A DNA stretch of 64,000 bases, taken from assembly GCF_014692875.1 (NCBI RefSeq), contig NZ_CP061171.1, positions 2,356,001 through 2,420,000 of the forward strand, written 5' to 3'. The stretch is from Pedobacter riviphilus. Lineage in GTDB: Bacteria > Bacteroidota > Bacteroidia > Sphingobacteriales > Sphingobacteriaceae. Shown here piece by piece: positions 9,526-19,108 of this stretch. Both the position numbers and the translations under genes were made by a program. Within the stretch, counting starts at the first letter, position 1; the number at the start of each line of letters is the position of its first letter. A model generated the notes under the pieces. That model did no database searches and was not told the origin of the DNA. It worked only from the letters and a program-made list of their open reading frames with translations.

Positions 9526-9811
9526 CATCGATAACTTGTTTTAACTGTGCTGCCTGTGCAACGCCGCTTTGACGCCAAACGGGTTTACCTTTCTTAAATA
9601 GAATTAAAGTGGGGACACTTTGTACATTAAAAGCAACCGCCGCAGATTGGTTTTTATCTATATCTACTTTAATAATCGATACCGAATCGCCCACTTGTGA
9701 TTTTAATTGTTCCAAGATCGGTTTCATCATTTTACAAGGGCCGCACCACTCGGCAAAAAAATCAACGAGAACGGGTTTATCACCGTTAATTAAATCTGAA
9801 AACTTAGCCAT
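9515..9811 (-). CDS. trxA: thioredoxin
   Basis: A 98-residue single-domain thioredoxin with the redox motif [10 protein letters not shown], the conserved aspartate in DFFAEW, and the cis-proline segment SVPTLILF. It reduces disulfides of cytosolic proteins using thioredoxin reductase. It has no signal peptide. The gene stands alone between the convergent secreted peptidase gene and a dispersed repeat upstream. A genome may hold several trx paralogues, so the symbol marks the type rather than the main copy. Confidence 0.93.
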   Translation of the reverse strand: MAKFSDLINGDKPVLVDFFAEWCGPCKMMKPILEQLKSQVGDSVSIIKVDIDKNQSAAVAFNVQSVPTLILFKKGKPVWRQSGVAQAAQLKQVIDANR

Positions 9812-9867
9812 GATATTTGTCTTTATTTAGAAACAATAATGAGCTAGATTGGTTTTTAACGAAAAAT

Positions 9868-9969
9868 CGTCATTGTGAGAAGAAACGTCGAAGCAATCTT
9901 AATACTGTAGTTTTTACAACTCATCAATTAATAGATCGCTTCGTCGGCTGAAAAAGCCTTCTCGCAATA
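9868..9969. repeat. dispersed repeat, GTCATTGCGA/GCAATC family
   Basis: The block runs from CGTCATTGTGAGAAG to CTTCTCGCAATA and has inverted ends (GTCATTGTGAG against CTCGCAATA). Related copies occur at 49551-49647 and 57951-58046. Confidence 0.65.
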
Positions 9970-9980
9970 AGGATATATAA

Positions 9981-10595
9981 TTAAGCACTTATAGGCAGTT
10001 CTGTGGCTAACGCTGTAACCCAACCATCAAATAAAGCTTTTTCAATTTTGATTACCTCAGCTGCATGGTTTTCCCAGTCATCTGAAAAACTAACCAGCTG
10101 GTTCATCATTTCTTCTAAGTGGCCTTCTTCTTCTAATATAATCGATTTAACATTTACCTTACTTTTTGCTTCATCTAAAACCGCTTGATAAATTGGATAC
10201 AATTCATCGGCGCGCACCTCGATGGCGTAAGTAACAAATAAATAAGCAGCGAATTTTAAATCGTAACCGGAAAGATTAAATACAGCTTTTAAATAACGGC
10301 AAACCGCAATATCTAAAGCATGTAAATAGTGTTTAGTATGATTTGGAGATAATAACTCTGCATTGGTGTAAGTTTTACAGAGTGCCCCGTCCAACTTTGA
10401 AATTTGCTTTTTTAAATAATAAGCATGGCGGTGTTCTTCTGCAGCGTGTTTTAGAATAATCAGGTTTACATTTTCTTTATGTTCTGAAGCTGAAATCTTC
10501 TTTGCACCTGCATTCTCCATATAAGATAGCGTATTTAACCATTTGGCATGCAACACGTTATCCGAAACTATCGATTTTAAATTTGACGCTAACAT
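9981..10595 (-). CDS. ferritin-like diiron protein of unknown function
   Basis: The 204-residue, mostly helical protein shows the four-helix diiron pattern: E27 (SYMENAG), E54xxH57 (AEEHRH), E126 (YAIEVRADE) and E156xxH159 (LEEEGH). This repeated E...ExxH arrangement is that of ferritin-like and rubrerythrin-like folds. It could be an oxidase, an oxygenase or an iron- or peroxide-handling protein; nothing here picks one. It has no signal peptide, so it acts in the cytoplasm. Upstream lies a perfect TTGGCAT-T-ATGCCAA palindrome that may control it. I do not recognise a named family. Confidence 0.72.
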   Translation of the reverse strand: MLASNLKSIVSDNVLHAKWLNTLSYMENAGAKKISASEHKENVNLIILKHAAEEHRHAYYLKKQISKLDGALCKTYTNAELLSPNHTKHYLHALDIAVCRYLKAVFNLSGYDLKFAAYLFVTYAIEVRADELYPIYQAVLDEAKSKVNVKSIILEEEGHLEEMMNQLVSFSDDWENHAAEVIKIEKALFDGWVTALATELPISA

Positions 10596-10629
10596 TCTTG
10601 ATTGTTAAACTAATAAATTGTTTTAATTA

Positions 10630-10644
10630 TTGGCATTATGCCAA
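10630..10644. promoter_or_regulatory. palindrome upstream of the ferritin-like gene
   Basis: TTGGCATTATGCCAA is a perfect 15-base palindrome 35-49 bases upstream of the ferritin-like gene start, a position suited to an operator or activator site. Confidence 0.4.
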
Positions 10645-10676
10645 CTAAAAACTGTTAATTACAAACTATGACCTGA

Positions 10677-12038
10677 TTAAATCTCTCTGTTCAGATCCCA
10701 GCTTTCTAAGTAATCTGCAACTCTACGTACAAACATTCCTCCTAAAGAACCATCCACAACCCTATGATCGTACGATAAAGACAAGAACATCATATGCCTG
10801 ATTGCAATTACGTCGCCATGCTCGGTTTCCAGCACTGCAGGTTTCTTTTTTATGGCACCAACCGCCAAAATAGCTACCTGAGGTTGGTTAATAATTGGCG
10901 TACCCATTACATTTCCAAAACTACCTACATTGGTTAGCGTAAAGGTTCCACCTTGCGTTTCATCAGGCTTTAATTTAGAATTTCTCGCTCTCGTAGCTAA
11001 ATCATTAACCGCTTTTGTTAATCCAACCAAATTTAATTGATCGGCATTTCTTATTACAGGAACAATTAGATTTCCACTTGGTAAAGCAGCAGCCATACCA
11101 ATATTGATATCACGTTTCTTGATAATCTGTGTGCCATTAGCTGAAACGTTGATCATCGGAAAATCTTTTATCGCTTTGGCAACTGCCTCTACAAATATTG
11201 GAGTAAACGTGATTTTTTCATTTTCACGTTTTTCGAAACTGTTTTTCACTTTATTGCGCCATAAAACCATATTGGTTACATCGGCTTCAACAAAAGAGGT
11301 TACATGCGGAGAGGTGGCTTTACTCATTACCATATGATCGGCAATCAACTTACGCATCCTATCCATTTCTATAATTTCATCCCCACCGCTAACAGATGTG
11401 GTAGATGGTTTACTGGCAACAGCAGGTTGTGCCGTATGCTGAACATTTGGTTTAGGCTCGCTTGCTTTTTCAACCGGAGGTGGCGGGGCCAAAATAACGG
11501 TTTGTGCTTTAATTACGCTTCCACCATTTCTGTTAGCAATATAATTCAATAAATCATCCTTATTTAACCGTCCATCAGCTCCAGACCCTTTAATGGCATC
11601 TAATTCAGCCAGCGAAATATTTTCCTGAGCAGCAATACTTTTAACAAGAGGGGAATAAAAGCGATCAGACGAGCTGAAATCAGCTGCTGTAGCTTTATTT
11701 TCTGATGGAAGCTGCTCAATACCGGGAATAGCTTCAATTTTTTCTTCTATGGCAGGTATTTCAGCAACAGGCATTTCAACAGGAGGATGATCTCCACCTT
11801 CCGTTTCAATAATGGCAATTACATCGCCAACCTGGGCAACTTCATCTTCCGCAAACAACTGTTTTACCAATGTTCCGACAACCGGAGAAGGAACTTCAGA
11901 ATCTACTTTATCAGTAGCGATTTCCAGAATGGTATCATCTAATTCAATAGAATCACCTGGTTGTTTTACCCATTTAATCACCGTTGCTTCCGCAACACTT
12001 TCACCCATTTTTGGTAACAATAGTTCGTATTGAGCCAT
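10677..12038 (-). CDS. 2-oxo acid dehydrogenase complex E2 (dihydrolipoamide acyltransferase)
   Basis: A 453-residue E2 subunit with one N-terminal lipoyl domain (lipoylated lysine K44 in EIATDKVDSEVP), a proline- and alanine-rich linker, a peripheral subunit-binding domain (YSPLVKSIAAQENISL...GRLNKDDLL, about 130-170) and the catalytic domain ending with SLSYDHRVVDG, where the histidine catalyses acyl transfer to CoA. It forms the core of a pyruvate, 2-oxoglutarate or branched-chain 2-oxo acid dehydrogenase complex; the sequence alone does not settle the substrate, and E1 and E3 are not nearby. The start is a clear ATG about 55 bases upstream of cinA's stop. Confidence 0.93.
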   Translation of the reverse strand: MAQYELLLPKMGESVAEATVIKWVKQPGDSIELDDTILEIATDKVDSEVPSPVVGTLVKQLFAEDEVAQVGDVIAIIETEGGDHPPVEMPVAEIPAIEEKIEAIPGIEQLPSENKATAADFSSSDRFYSPLVKSIAAQENISLAELDAIKGSGADGRLNKDDLLNYIANRNGGSVIKAQTVILAPPPPVEKASEPKPNVQHTAQPAVASKPSTTSVSGGDEIIEMDRMRKLIADHMVMSKATSPHVTSFVEADVTNMVLWRNKVKNSFEKRENEKITFTPIFVEAVAKAIKDFPMINVSANGTQIIKKRDINIGMAAALPSGNLIVPVIRNADQLNLVGLTKAVNDLATRARNSKLKPDETQGGTFTLTNVGSFGNVMGTPIINQPQVAILAVGAIKKKPAVLETEHGDVIAIRHMMFLSLSYDHRVVDGSLGGMFVRRVADYLESWDLNREI

Positions 12039-12094
12039 ATTAAATTACAGTATTTTATATTGGTAACGCTACAAAAATACAGTTTTTATTCTTT

Positions 12095-13339
12095 CTAAAC
12101 TGTTTCTTTAAGGAGATTTAATAGCATGGCTAATGCCGACGCTGCAGAACGCTCAATGTTTTGAATACGTTTGTTACTGAAATTAAACACCTTAGCTACA
12201 GTTTTGTGTTTTGAAGAAATAGCAATCCATACTGTACCAACTGGTTTGTCTTCTGTTCCACCATCCGGCCCCGCAATGCCACTAACCGCAATAGCATAAT
12301 CTGTTTTGAAATGTTTAATGGCGCCTTCGGCCATTTCCGTTACGGTTTGTTCGCTTACTGCCCCAAAAGTATTTAATGTACTTTCTTTTACACCAAGAAT
12401 AGATTCTTTAAGTTCGTATGCGTATGCCACTGCCCCGCCCCAATAAACCGAAGAACAACCAGGGTGTTGCGTAATTAAATGTGCAATGTATCCACCAGTA
12501 CAGCTTTCCGCTGTCGATAAAGTTAGTCCTTTACTTTTCATTAGGTCCAGAATCGCTTTTTCCAAGGGAATATCTTCATCAGTTACGACAAACTTATTCA
12601 CTTTTGAAATGATCTGTTTGGCATAAACCTCAACTTCTTTCTTTAATTCTACTTCATTATTGCCTTTGGCCGACAAACGTAAACGTACTTGTCCTAATTT
12701 TGGCAGATAGGCCAATTTGATATGTGCCGGTAAGCTATCTTCGATTTCCTCAATCTCTTTGGCCAGAAATGATTCGCCTATATTTGCTGTGAGTATGGTT
12801 TTGTGAACAATAAAGGGCAATTTAAACCTGCTCGTAATTCTGGGAAGGATTTCGTCATCCATCAGGTACATCATCTCGTAAGGCACGCCCGGCATCGATA
12901 CAAAAATGGTGTCATTTTTTTCAAACCACATGCACGGAGCAGTACCATTTTTGTTTACAATAACCTCACACCCATCAGGAACATCAGCTTGCTGAATATT
13001 GATATCTAATAGCGGACGCTTGTATTTTTCGAAAATCTGACGAACCATTTCCAATGCAGCTGCATCGTTACGGAAACCCATATTAAAATACTTTGCCAAA
13101 GTTTTCTTGGTAATATCATCTTTGGTTGGGCCCAGTCCACCCGTAATTAAAACAATATCTGCTCGTTTTTCGGCAAGTGCCAGGGCTTCAATAATATGTT
13201 GCTCATCATCAGAAACTGAGGTAATCTGCTTAACGGAAACGCCAATTAAATTTAATTGTTTAGCCATCCAGGCAGAATTGGTATCAATGATTTGGCCAAT
13301 GAGAATTTCATCACCAATGGTAATAATTTCGGCTAGCAT
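12095..13339 (-). CDS. cinA: competence/damage-inducible protein A (CinA), nicotinamide-nucleotide amidase
   Basis: This 414-residue protein has both CinA domains: an N-terminal MoaB/MogA-like domain (GDEILIGQIIDTNS, TGGLGPTKDD, PGVPYEM) and a C-terminal amidase domain (LSTAESCTGGYIAHLI, AVSGIAGPDGG). The family hydrolyses NMN or acts as ADP-ribose pyrophosphatase in pyridine-nucleotide salvage; the old competence link is from Gram-positive species. The gene begins four bases after the lptD stop on the same strand, so the two are likely cotranscribed. Confidence 0.95.
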   Translation of the reverse strand: MLAEIITIGDEILIGQIIDTNSAWMAKQLNLIGVSVKQITSVSDDEQHIIEALALAEKRADIVLITGGLGPTKDDITKKTLAKYFNMGFRNDAAALEMVRQIFEKYKRPLLDINIQQADVPDGCEVIVNKNGTAPCMWFEKNDTIFVSMPGVPYEMMYLMDDEILPRITSRFKLPFIVHKTILTANIGESFLAKEIEEIEDSLPAHIKLAYLPKLGQVRLRLSAKGNNEVELKKEVEVYAKQIISKVNKFVVTDEDIPLEKAILDLMKSKGLTLSTAESCTGGYIAHLITQHPGCSSVYWGGAVAYAYELKESILGVKESTLNTFGAVSEQTVTEMAEGAIKHFKTDYAIAVSGIAGPDGGTEDKPVGTVWIAISSKHKTVAKVFNFSNKRIQNIERSAASALAMLLNLLKETV

Positions 13340-13343
13340 AAAT

Positions 13344-16004
13344 TTATCGGTATGTGCTGTAAAAACCTTGTCTCTTGCTCAATTTTAAATCCTGCAATAT
13401 CGATGCCTTAACTTTTATCGTAACAGAATAACTTTTGTATGCACCATACGGAACCCAGTTTACACTCATATCCCAGCAATGTAAATCGCGATAAATAGCT
13501 AAATTCATTGGAGTTAAGCCATTGTTCTTAAAATCGTAACCTGAGTTAAAAGTAACTTTCCACTTTGGTGTTAAGTTAACATCGCCATTAAAGTTTAGTG
13601 TATTCGAAATTGTACTGTTGTTTCCATCATTCGAAAATTGAAAACTGTAAGAGAACGAAAAATTCCATGGAATGTTAAAATCAACAAATGCATTCGGATC
13701 ACGACTTATAGCCGCCAATTGTTCAGACTGTATATCAGTCAATCCTTTTTTGTTGGCCGCCTCTCCTAATTTATCGTTAGCCTCGTTCTTACGCTTTAAT
13801 GCTTCCGGATTTAAACTATAATCGAATGAGAAACCAAAATTGGTTAAGCGTGGCAGGAATTTATTCTTCTGGAAAAATAAGCGGTCTTCTCTTATTTTAA
13901 TGGTTTGACCATTAACCGTTGTGTCTTTTAAAGCGTATGGATCTAAGGTTCCATTATAGTTGATTCCCAGTTTATCGGTAAACTGCGATCGGCCACTAAA
14001 ACCAATGGTAGATAATTTATAAGATGGGGCCAAGAAATTATATGAACCGCTAAAACTCAAACCCTGAATTATCGGGATCTTTTTTGAACCTGTTCCGGTT
14101 GTATCGTTTTTGTTCCTCACCTTTAATTCTACCGTATTATCTAATCCGAAACCAATGGATGCATTGGGGCCACCAAAAGAGCCTGGCTGTGCCATACCAT
14201 CAAAAATGGAATATTTTAAAGGTTGCCCATTAGCATAAATTTGATTACCATGCTGATCTATTGCTGGTCTAAAAGGCCCTGCCCCTGCTTTGGTAAAATC
14301 CGGAGAATAAGAAAAGGAAACATTTGGCGTCATTACATGTCTTAACGCCTGAATTTTACCAGCTGGATTAAAATCTCTTCTTCCATAAATTTTAGTCGAC
14401 ATACTGGTTGACAAGCTATAACTACCTGCCCTTTTAAAACCGCTAATAGTGTCTTCTCTAAAGGAATAGGTGTTGTCTGCGAATTGTGTATATCTTCTGT
14501 TTACACTTTGAAAATTCCATACCTCGTTATAAGTACCACCCAAGCTAAAGTTAAGATATTTTAAAGCTGTGAAAGACATATTAACGGGTATACTGTGTGA
14601 AAAACCACTTCTTAAGCGTTTCAAACCATCATTTTGAAAAAGCAAACTATCGAAAGTATCAATTCGATTGGTTCCTTGTAAACTGTAACCTACTGTAATT
14701 TTTTGATACCATTTTTGCTCTCCCACAGCATTTTTGGGGCTAAATGGGTTAAATGTAGGCACGTTGAATGTCATTTCGGGTAATCTAAGCGATATGGCTC
14801 TTGTGCTTAAAGTCTGATCACTTGATGCAGCCAAAGAGAAATTCATACCGTTAGAATAAGCCTTAGCATAACTAATACTGCTACTTGTTGAGTTAGTGGC
14901 AATGGTGTTAATATCATAAGTAGTACCCGCTGCAGTATTTTTATAGTATCCTTTTCTTCCTGTTGATACCAATCTTACACTGGCACTGAATGTAGTACCT
15001 GGATTGGCATTGGCATTTTGGCTATGGCTCCAGTTAATGCTAAAGTTTTTGGTCGGGTTTTTAAAAGCTTCAGTACCCTCTAAACCATCTTTAAAACTAG
15101 AGTAGGCTAAGTTAATATTACCGTTATATTTATATCTTTTGGTATAATTACTCAGTACACTTGCTTCATAAGAGCCATTGGTATAAATAGAACCTAATAG
15201 TTTAGCATCCCAATAATCGTTTAATCCGAGATAATAACCACCATTTTGCAAGAAAAAACCCCTCGTTGCATCTTCACCTGGTGTAGGCAAAATTACGCCC
15301 GATGTTCGTTTATTTGGTTTAGGAAAAAATGCAAATGGTAATCCTAAGAAAGTAGGGATATCTTCAATAATCATGTAAACTGGCCCGGTAATAATCTGTT
15401 TCTCCGTTACCACCCCTTTAGAAATCATTAACCCAAAATGCGGATGTGGAAGATTACAGGTACTGTACATTACATTTTTAATGTGCAGCTCATCATCTAT
15501 TTGCTTTTTACTCTGGCCGCCTGAAAAGAAACCTCCTTCTTGCTCAGAAAAAACGCTATATACTTTGGCCCGGGTTGTTTCTGAATTGTAAAAAATAGAA
15601 TCTGCTATGGCAGTACCTTCGGCACCAGATTTAAAGATTGGTTTCCCTGTATATCTACCGGTTTTCGGGTCTTTAACACCGCGGGCAAAAATAGAATTTT
15701 GCTTTTTGTCGTATTTAATATAAGCCGCATCTAGCTCAAAATCACCGTATACAACCCTTGCATTTCCGTATAAATAAACAATGCTTTTATCGGCACTCAT
15801 TTTTACCGAATCCTCTGCTTTGTATTCTACTTTCTGGTCGATACTACTGTTATTTTTACCCGTCTTTTTAATTGTATCCTTTTTGGTTGTGTCTTGCTTG
15901 ATGATTTGTTGCAATGAAAAACGAGAAAATGCGTTAGCTTTACCAACAACAAGTGTTAATAAAATGACAGATATTAGTAAAATAGAGCTCTTAAGAAGTT
16001 TCAA
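13344..16004 (-). CDS. lptD: LptD-like outer-membrane LPS assembly protein
   Basis: The 886-residue protein has an N-terminal signal segment (MKLLKSSILLISVILLTLVV), a Lys/Asp-rich linker, an OstA/LptA-like domain (AEDSVKMSADKSIVYLYGNA, YGDFELDAAYIKYD) and a long beta-strand-rich C-terminal barrel ending in YSTYR. It is the Bacteroidota form of LptD, which inserts lipopolysaccharide into the outer leaflet with LptE. It is divergent from the first amidase gene and precedes cinA by four bases. Barrel proteins diverge strongly, so the call rests on the N-terminal domain, size and overall composition. Confidence 0.88.
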   Translation of the reverse strand: MKLLKSSILLISVILLTLVVGKANAFSRFSLQQIIKQDTTKKDTIKKTGKNNSSIDQKVEYKAEDSVKMSADKSIVYLYGNARVVYGDFELDAAYIKYDKKQNSIFARGVKDPKTGRYTGKPIFKSGAEGTAIADSIFYNSETTRAKVYSVFSEQEGGFFSGGQSKKQIDDELHIKNVMYSTCNLPHPHFGLMISKGVVTEKQIITGPVYMIIEDIPTFLGLPFAFFPKPNKRTSGVILPTPGEDATRGFFLQNGGYYLGLNDYWDAKLLGSIYTNGSYEASVLSNYTKRYKYNGNINLAYSSFKDGLEGTEAFKNPTKNFSINWSHSQNANANPGTTFSASVRLVSTGRKGYYKNTAAGTTYDINTIATNSTSSSISYAKAYSNGMNFSLAASSDQTLSTRAISLRLPEMTFNVPTFNPFSPKNAVGEQKWYQKITVGYSLQGTNRIDTFDSLLFQNDGLKRLRSGFSHSIPVNMSFTALKYLNFSLGGTYNEVWNFQSVNRRYTQFADNTYSFREDTISGFKRAGSYSLSTSMSTKIYGRRDFNPAGKIQALRHVMTPNVSFSYSPDFTKAGAGPFRPAIDQHGNQIYANGQPLKYSIFDGMAQPGSFGGPNASIGFGLDNTVELKVRNKNDTTGTGSKKIPIIQGLSFSGSYNFLAPSYKLSTIGFSGRSQFTDKLGINYNGTLDPYALKDTTVNGQTIKIREDRLFFQKNKFLPRLTNFGFSFDYSLNPEALKRKNEANDKLGEAANKKGLTDIQSEQLAAISRDPNAFVDFNIPWNFSFSYSFQFSNDGNNSTISNTLNFNGDVNLTPKWKVTFNSGYDFKNNGLTPMNLAIYRDLHCWDMSVNWVPYGAYKSYSVTIKVKASILQDLKLSKRQGFYSTYR

Positions 16005-16020
16005 ATTCGTATTTGAATGT

Positions 16021-16028
16021 TATTTTTG
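16021..16028 (+). promoter_or_regulatory. Bacteroidota -7 promoter element for the amidase genes
   Basis: TATTTTTG matches TAnnTTTG. A transcript from it would begin near 16035, which argues against the upstream in-frame start at 16013 and weakens 16034. Confidence 0.5.
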
Positions 16029-16078
16029 CACAAATGTTTAATCAAAAACGTTCAAAATTAGTGAAAAATATACCATTG

Positions 16079-16942
16079 ATGTATCTTAAATCCATTTTAA
16101 CAGTTATTATTTATTTAGTATTATCAAACACTATTGATAATCAAGCATTTGCACAAGAATATAAAATTAAAACAATTGTAATCGATGCTGGCCATGGTGG
16201 TAAAGATGGTGCAACCCACGGTGTATATTCTAAGGAAAAAGATGTAGCACTTAAAACAGCTTTAAACCTTGGCCGGGCGCTTCAAGATAGTCTGAAAGAT
16301 ATCAAAGTTATTTATACCCGTGAGTCGGATGTATTTATTCCATTATACGAGCGTATTAATATTGCAAATAATGCAAAGGCCGATTTATTTATTTCCATTC
16401 ACTTAAACGATATGCCAGTTCGGGTATCGAGAGTAGTAGATTATTACAAAAAAGTAAGAGGCAGAAAAGTACCTGTTTACAGAACGGTTACTTCTAAAAG
16501 TACTTCAACACGGGGAACAGAAACCTTTGTATCGGGAACAGGCCGTCTAGGTGAACAAGATGAGGTGATTAAAAGAGAGAATGCATCTATGTTCCTGGAA
16601 GAGAACTATCAGAAAAACTATGAGGGATTTATTGCGAATACGCCTGAGAGCGACATTATGTTATCGTTAATGAAACAAACCAACAGGGATAGGAGTTTAA
16701 AGTTTGCTTCAATGCTTCAACAAGAATATGTTAACGCTGGCCGTATTAACAGAGGTGTGCAAGAAAAAAGTCTTGCGGTACTGGCTCGTGCTGCTATGCC
16801 TGCCGTGTTAACCGAAATAGGTTTTGTGAGTAATCCAGAAGAAGAAGACTACATGAACTCTCCTGAAGGACAAAATGAGATTGTTAATGGAATTATTAAA
16901 GCAATTAAAAATTATAAACGCATAGCTGAAACATCATTTTAA
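16079..16942 (+). CDS. N-acetylmuramoyl-L-alanine amidase (Amidase_3), first of a tandem pair
   Basis: A zinc amidase that cuts the bond between muramic acid and L-alanine in peptidoglycan. The Amidase_3 zinc and catalytic motifs are IDAGHGGKDG, the SKEKDVALK glutamate, ISIHLND and LTEIGFVSN. A signal peptide (YLKSILTVIIYLVLSNTI...AFAQ) sends it to the periplasm. In-frame starts exist at 16013, 16034 and 16079; 16079 is chosen because it gives a clean signal peptide and lies downstream of the likely promoter. Unlike its neighbour it holds an insert of about 30 residues after ISIHLND (DYYKKVRGRKVPVYRTV). The paralogue starts 12 bases downstream. Confidence 0.92.
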   Translation: MYLKSILTVIIYLVLSNTIDNQAFAQEYKIKTIVIDAGHGGKDGATHGVYSKEKDVALKTALNLGRALQDSLKDIKVIYTRESDVFIPLYERINIANNAKADLFISIHLNDMPVRVSRVVDYYKKVRGRKVPVYRTVTSKSTSTRGTETFVSGTGRLGEQDEVIKRENASMFLEENYQKNYEGFIANTPESDIMLSLMKQTNRDRSLKFASMLQQEYVNAGRINRGVQEKSLAVLARAAMPAVLTEIGFVSNPEEEDYMNSPEGQNEIVNGIIKAIKNYKRIAETSF

Positions 16943-16954
16943 CATCCCTTATGT

Positions 16955-17731
16955 ATGAAGGTTAAACTTCTGATCACAATACTTTTATTTTCATTGCTAG
17001 TTGCCGAAAAAGCACCTGCGCAAGGTTATAAGATCAAAACTATTGTTATAGATCCTGGTCACGGTGGCAGAAAACCCGGTGCCTCTGGTCTTTTTTCGAA
17101 AGAAAAAGACGTTTCGTTAAAAATCGCATTAAAGTTAGGCGCATTGTTAAAAGAGGAAATGCCCAATATTAAAATAATTTTTACCCGTAAAACGGATATT
17201 GATGTTGATTTATACAGGAGGGCAGAAATAGCGAACGAAGCCAATGCAGATCTTTTCATATCAGTACACTGCAATTCGATGCCGCCTGGTAATAAACATA
17301 TTAAAGGGGTAGAGACATTAGTTGCAGGCTCACATCGGTTAAAAGAACAAGACGCTGCCATTCGTGAAAATGCCGATATTAAATTGGAAAAAAATTACAA
17401 AAGCAAGTACGATGGGTATGATCCAAGCAATCCAAGTAGTTTTATCCTTTTATCGCTTTTAAAAAATACCTTTAGAGACAAAAGCATTAAATTTGCCAAA
17501 TTAATACAGAACAGCTATATCAACAGGGATGAGCGATTAAGCCGTGGTGTTAAAGAACAAGGGGTTTTGGTACTGCAGCGCTGCGGTATGCCCGCCGTTT
17601 TAACAGAAGTGGGCTTTATCTCGAATACAGAAGAAGAAAAATATATTAATTCGCAAAATGGACAGAATGAGATCGCCAATTCTATTTTGGAAGCAATAAA
17701 AACATACAAAAAAAATATTGAGGTTAAATAA
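16955..17731 (+). CDS. N-acetylmuramoyl-L-alanine amidase (Amidase_3), second of a tandem pair
   Basis: A 258-residue paralogue of the preceding gene, with a signal peptide (ending near APAQG) and the same Amidase_3 motifs: IDPGHGGRKPG, SKEKDVSLK, ISVHCNS and LTEVGFISN. It lacks the insert seen in the first copy. The 12-base spacing indicates an operon. The two enzymes probably divide peptidoglycan-cutting tasks in cell separation, or they may be a recent duplication kept for dosage. No LysM or SPOR domain is present, so targeting must depend on partners. Confidence 0.92.
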   Translation: MKVKLLITILLFSLLVAEKAPAQGYKIKTIVIDPGHGGRKPGASGLFSKEKDVSLKIALKLGALLKEEMPNIKIIFTRKTDIDVDLYRRAEIANEANADLFISVHCNSMPPGNKHIKGVETLVAGSHRLKEQDAAIRENADIKLEKNYKSKYDGYDPSNPSSFILLSLLKNTFRDKSIKFAKLIQNSYINRDERLSRGVKEQGVLVLQRCGMPAVLTEVGFISNTEEEKYINSQNGQNEIANSILEAIKTYKKNIEVK

Positions 17732-17898
17732 GTGGCATTATAAATGATAGTTATTTTAACTTTGAAAAAAATATAAAACAGATACCAAACAAATAGTGCA
17801 AACTTTGTGTATTTAAAGTTTAGCACAAAAAGTTAATTACGCTCAAACAAGTGAGGAAAGGATGCTTTAGCGCTTGTAGCCATTAAATAAAAACACTC

Positions 17899-18852
17899 AT
17901 GAAGATTAAGAACGAAACCAAAGTAGGTATTTTAGCTGCATTTGCCATTGCTTTATTAATAATTGGATATAATTTTTTAAAAGGAAATTCCATTTTCTCT
18001 AATGAAACCACATTATATGCAAAATATACCAGGGTTGATGGTTTAACAGTATCGAAACCTATCCTAATTAATGGTTATCAGATTGGCAGGGTGGCCAAAT
18101 TGGAGTTACAGACAGACGGCAGCATTATTGCTACCTTAAGCGTAAACAGCAAGTATGAAATTCCTGTAAACAGTATTGCCCGCTTAGAAGGCACTGATCT
18201 CTTGGGTAGCAAGGCCATTGTAATGTCGTTAGGTAACTCTAAAAAAATGGCAGAAGATGGTTACACCTTAAATGCTAATGTAGAAAAAGGCTTAATGGAA
18301 CAGGTGCAGCCGGTTCAAAAGAAAGCTGAATTAATTATCGGTAAAATGGATTCTATTTTGAGTAGTGTGAATTCTATCCTGAATCCGAACTTTCAGAAAA
18401 ACGTTGATAAGAGTTTTAACAGTATAGCCGGCACATTGGCCTCGTTAGAAACAACCTCTAAAAAAGTTGATGGTTTAGTAGGTTCAGAAAGTGCTCGTAT
18501 TGCAGCAATCTTCAAAAATGTTGAAGGCATTACTGCTAACTTAAATAACAACAATCAAAAAATTAGCGATATTTTAACCAATATCAATACGGTTACCGAT
18601 AAGTTTGCTGCTGCCAACTTTAAACAGACTTTAGATAACGCAAACAACGCCATTGCTAATTTACAAAGCGTAATTTCGGGAATTAAAGATGGAAAAGGGA
18701 GTTTAGGATTATTATTAAACGACGATAAAATGTATCAGAATTTAAATAATGCTTCAAAAAACCTGGATGCCTTAATGATCGATTTAAAAGCTAATCCTAA
18801 ACGTTATGTACACTTCTCTGTATTCGGCGGTGGCAATAAAAAAGACAAGTAA
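17899..18852 (+). CDS. MlaD/MCE family lipid-transport protein
   Basis: A 317-residue protein anchored by one N-terminal membrane helix (VGILAAFAIALLIIGYNFL), followed by an MCE/MlaD domain (LYAKYTRVDGLTVSKPILIN, YQIGRVAKLEL, ARLEGTDLLGSKAIVMSLG) and a long helical tail. MCE proteins form periplasmic rings or tubes that carry phospholipids between membranes, working with an MlaE permease and MlaF ATPase, which are not in this window. The helical tail (about 105-300) likely forms a coiled-coil needle. It follows the amidase genes on the same strand after 167 bases, so it may have its own promoter. Confidence 0.92.
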   Translation: MKIKNETKVGILAAFAIALLIIGYNFLKGNSIFSNETTLYAKYTRVDGLTVSKPILINGYQIGRVAKLELQTDGSIIATLSVNSKYEIPVNSIARLEGTDLLGSKAIVMSLGNSKKMAEDGYTLNANVEKGLMEQVQPVQKKAELIIGKMDSILSSVNSILNPNFQKNVDKSFNSIAGTLASLETTSKKVDGLVGSESARIAAIFKNVEGITANLNNNNQKISDILTNINTVTDKFAAANFKQTLDNANNAIANLQSVISGIKDGKGSLGLLLNDDKMYQNLNNASKNLDALMIDLKANPKRYVHFSVFGGGNKKDK

Positions 18853-18873
18853 TTTAATTTTTATAAATCTGAA

Positions 18874-18907
18874 AGCCTTGCAGTTTTAAATTGCAGGGCT
18901 TTTTTTT
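18874..18907 (+). terminator. rho-independent terminator after the MCE gene
   Basis: AGCCTTGCA and TGCAGGGCT form a nine-base stem with one wobble pair, followed by seven T. The next 200 bases to rnz hold only a degenerate repeat-like stretch and no gene. Confidence 0.85.
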
Positions 18908-19108
18908 GGCAATTCTAATTCTATATGCTTTTTTTTATCGCAGAAGCACACGGCACCGAAAATTGATTAATTTAATTCCTTTGTCATCTTGAATTAAACT
19001 AGAAAAATCGAATAATCCGATAAGCGCAGGGCGATAAGTCGCGCACACTATCTCCGTGTAAGGCTATGCCTTCCTCTGTGAACTTGTGGTTAAAAATATA
19101 ACTTAAAA

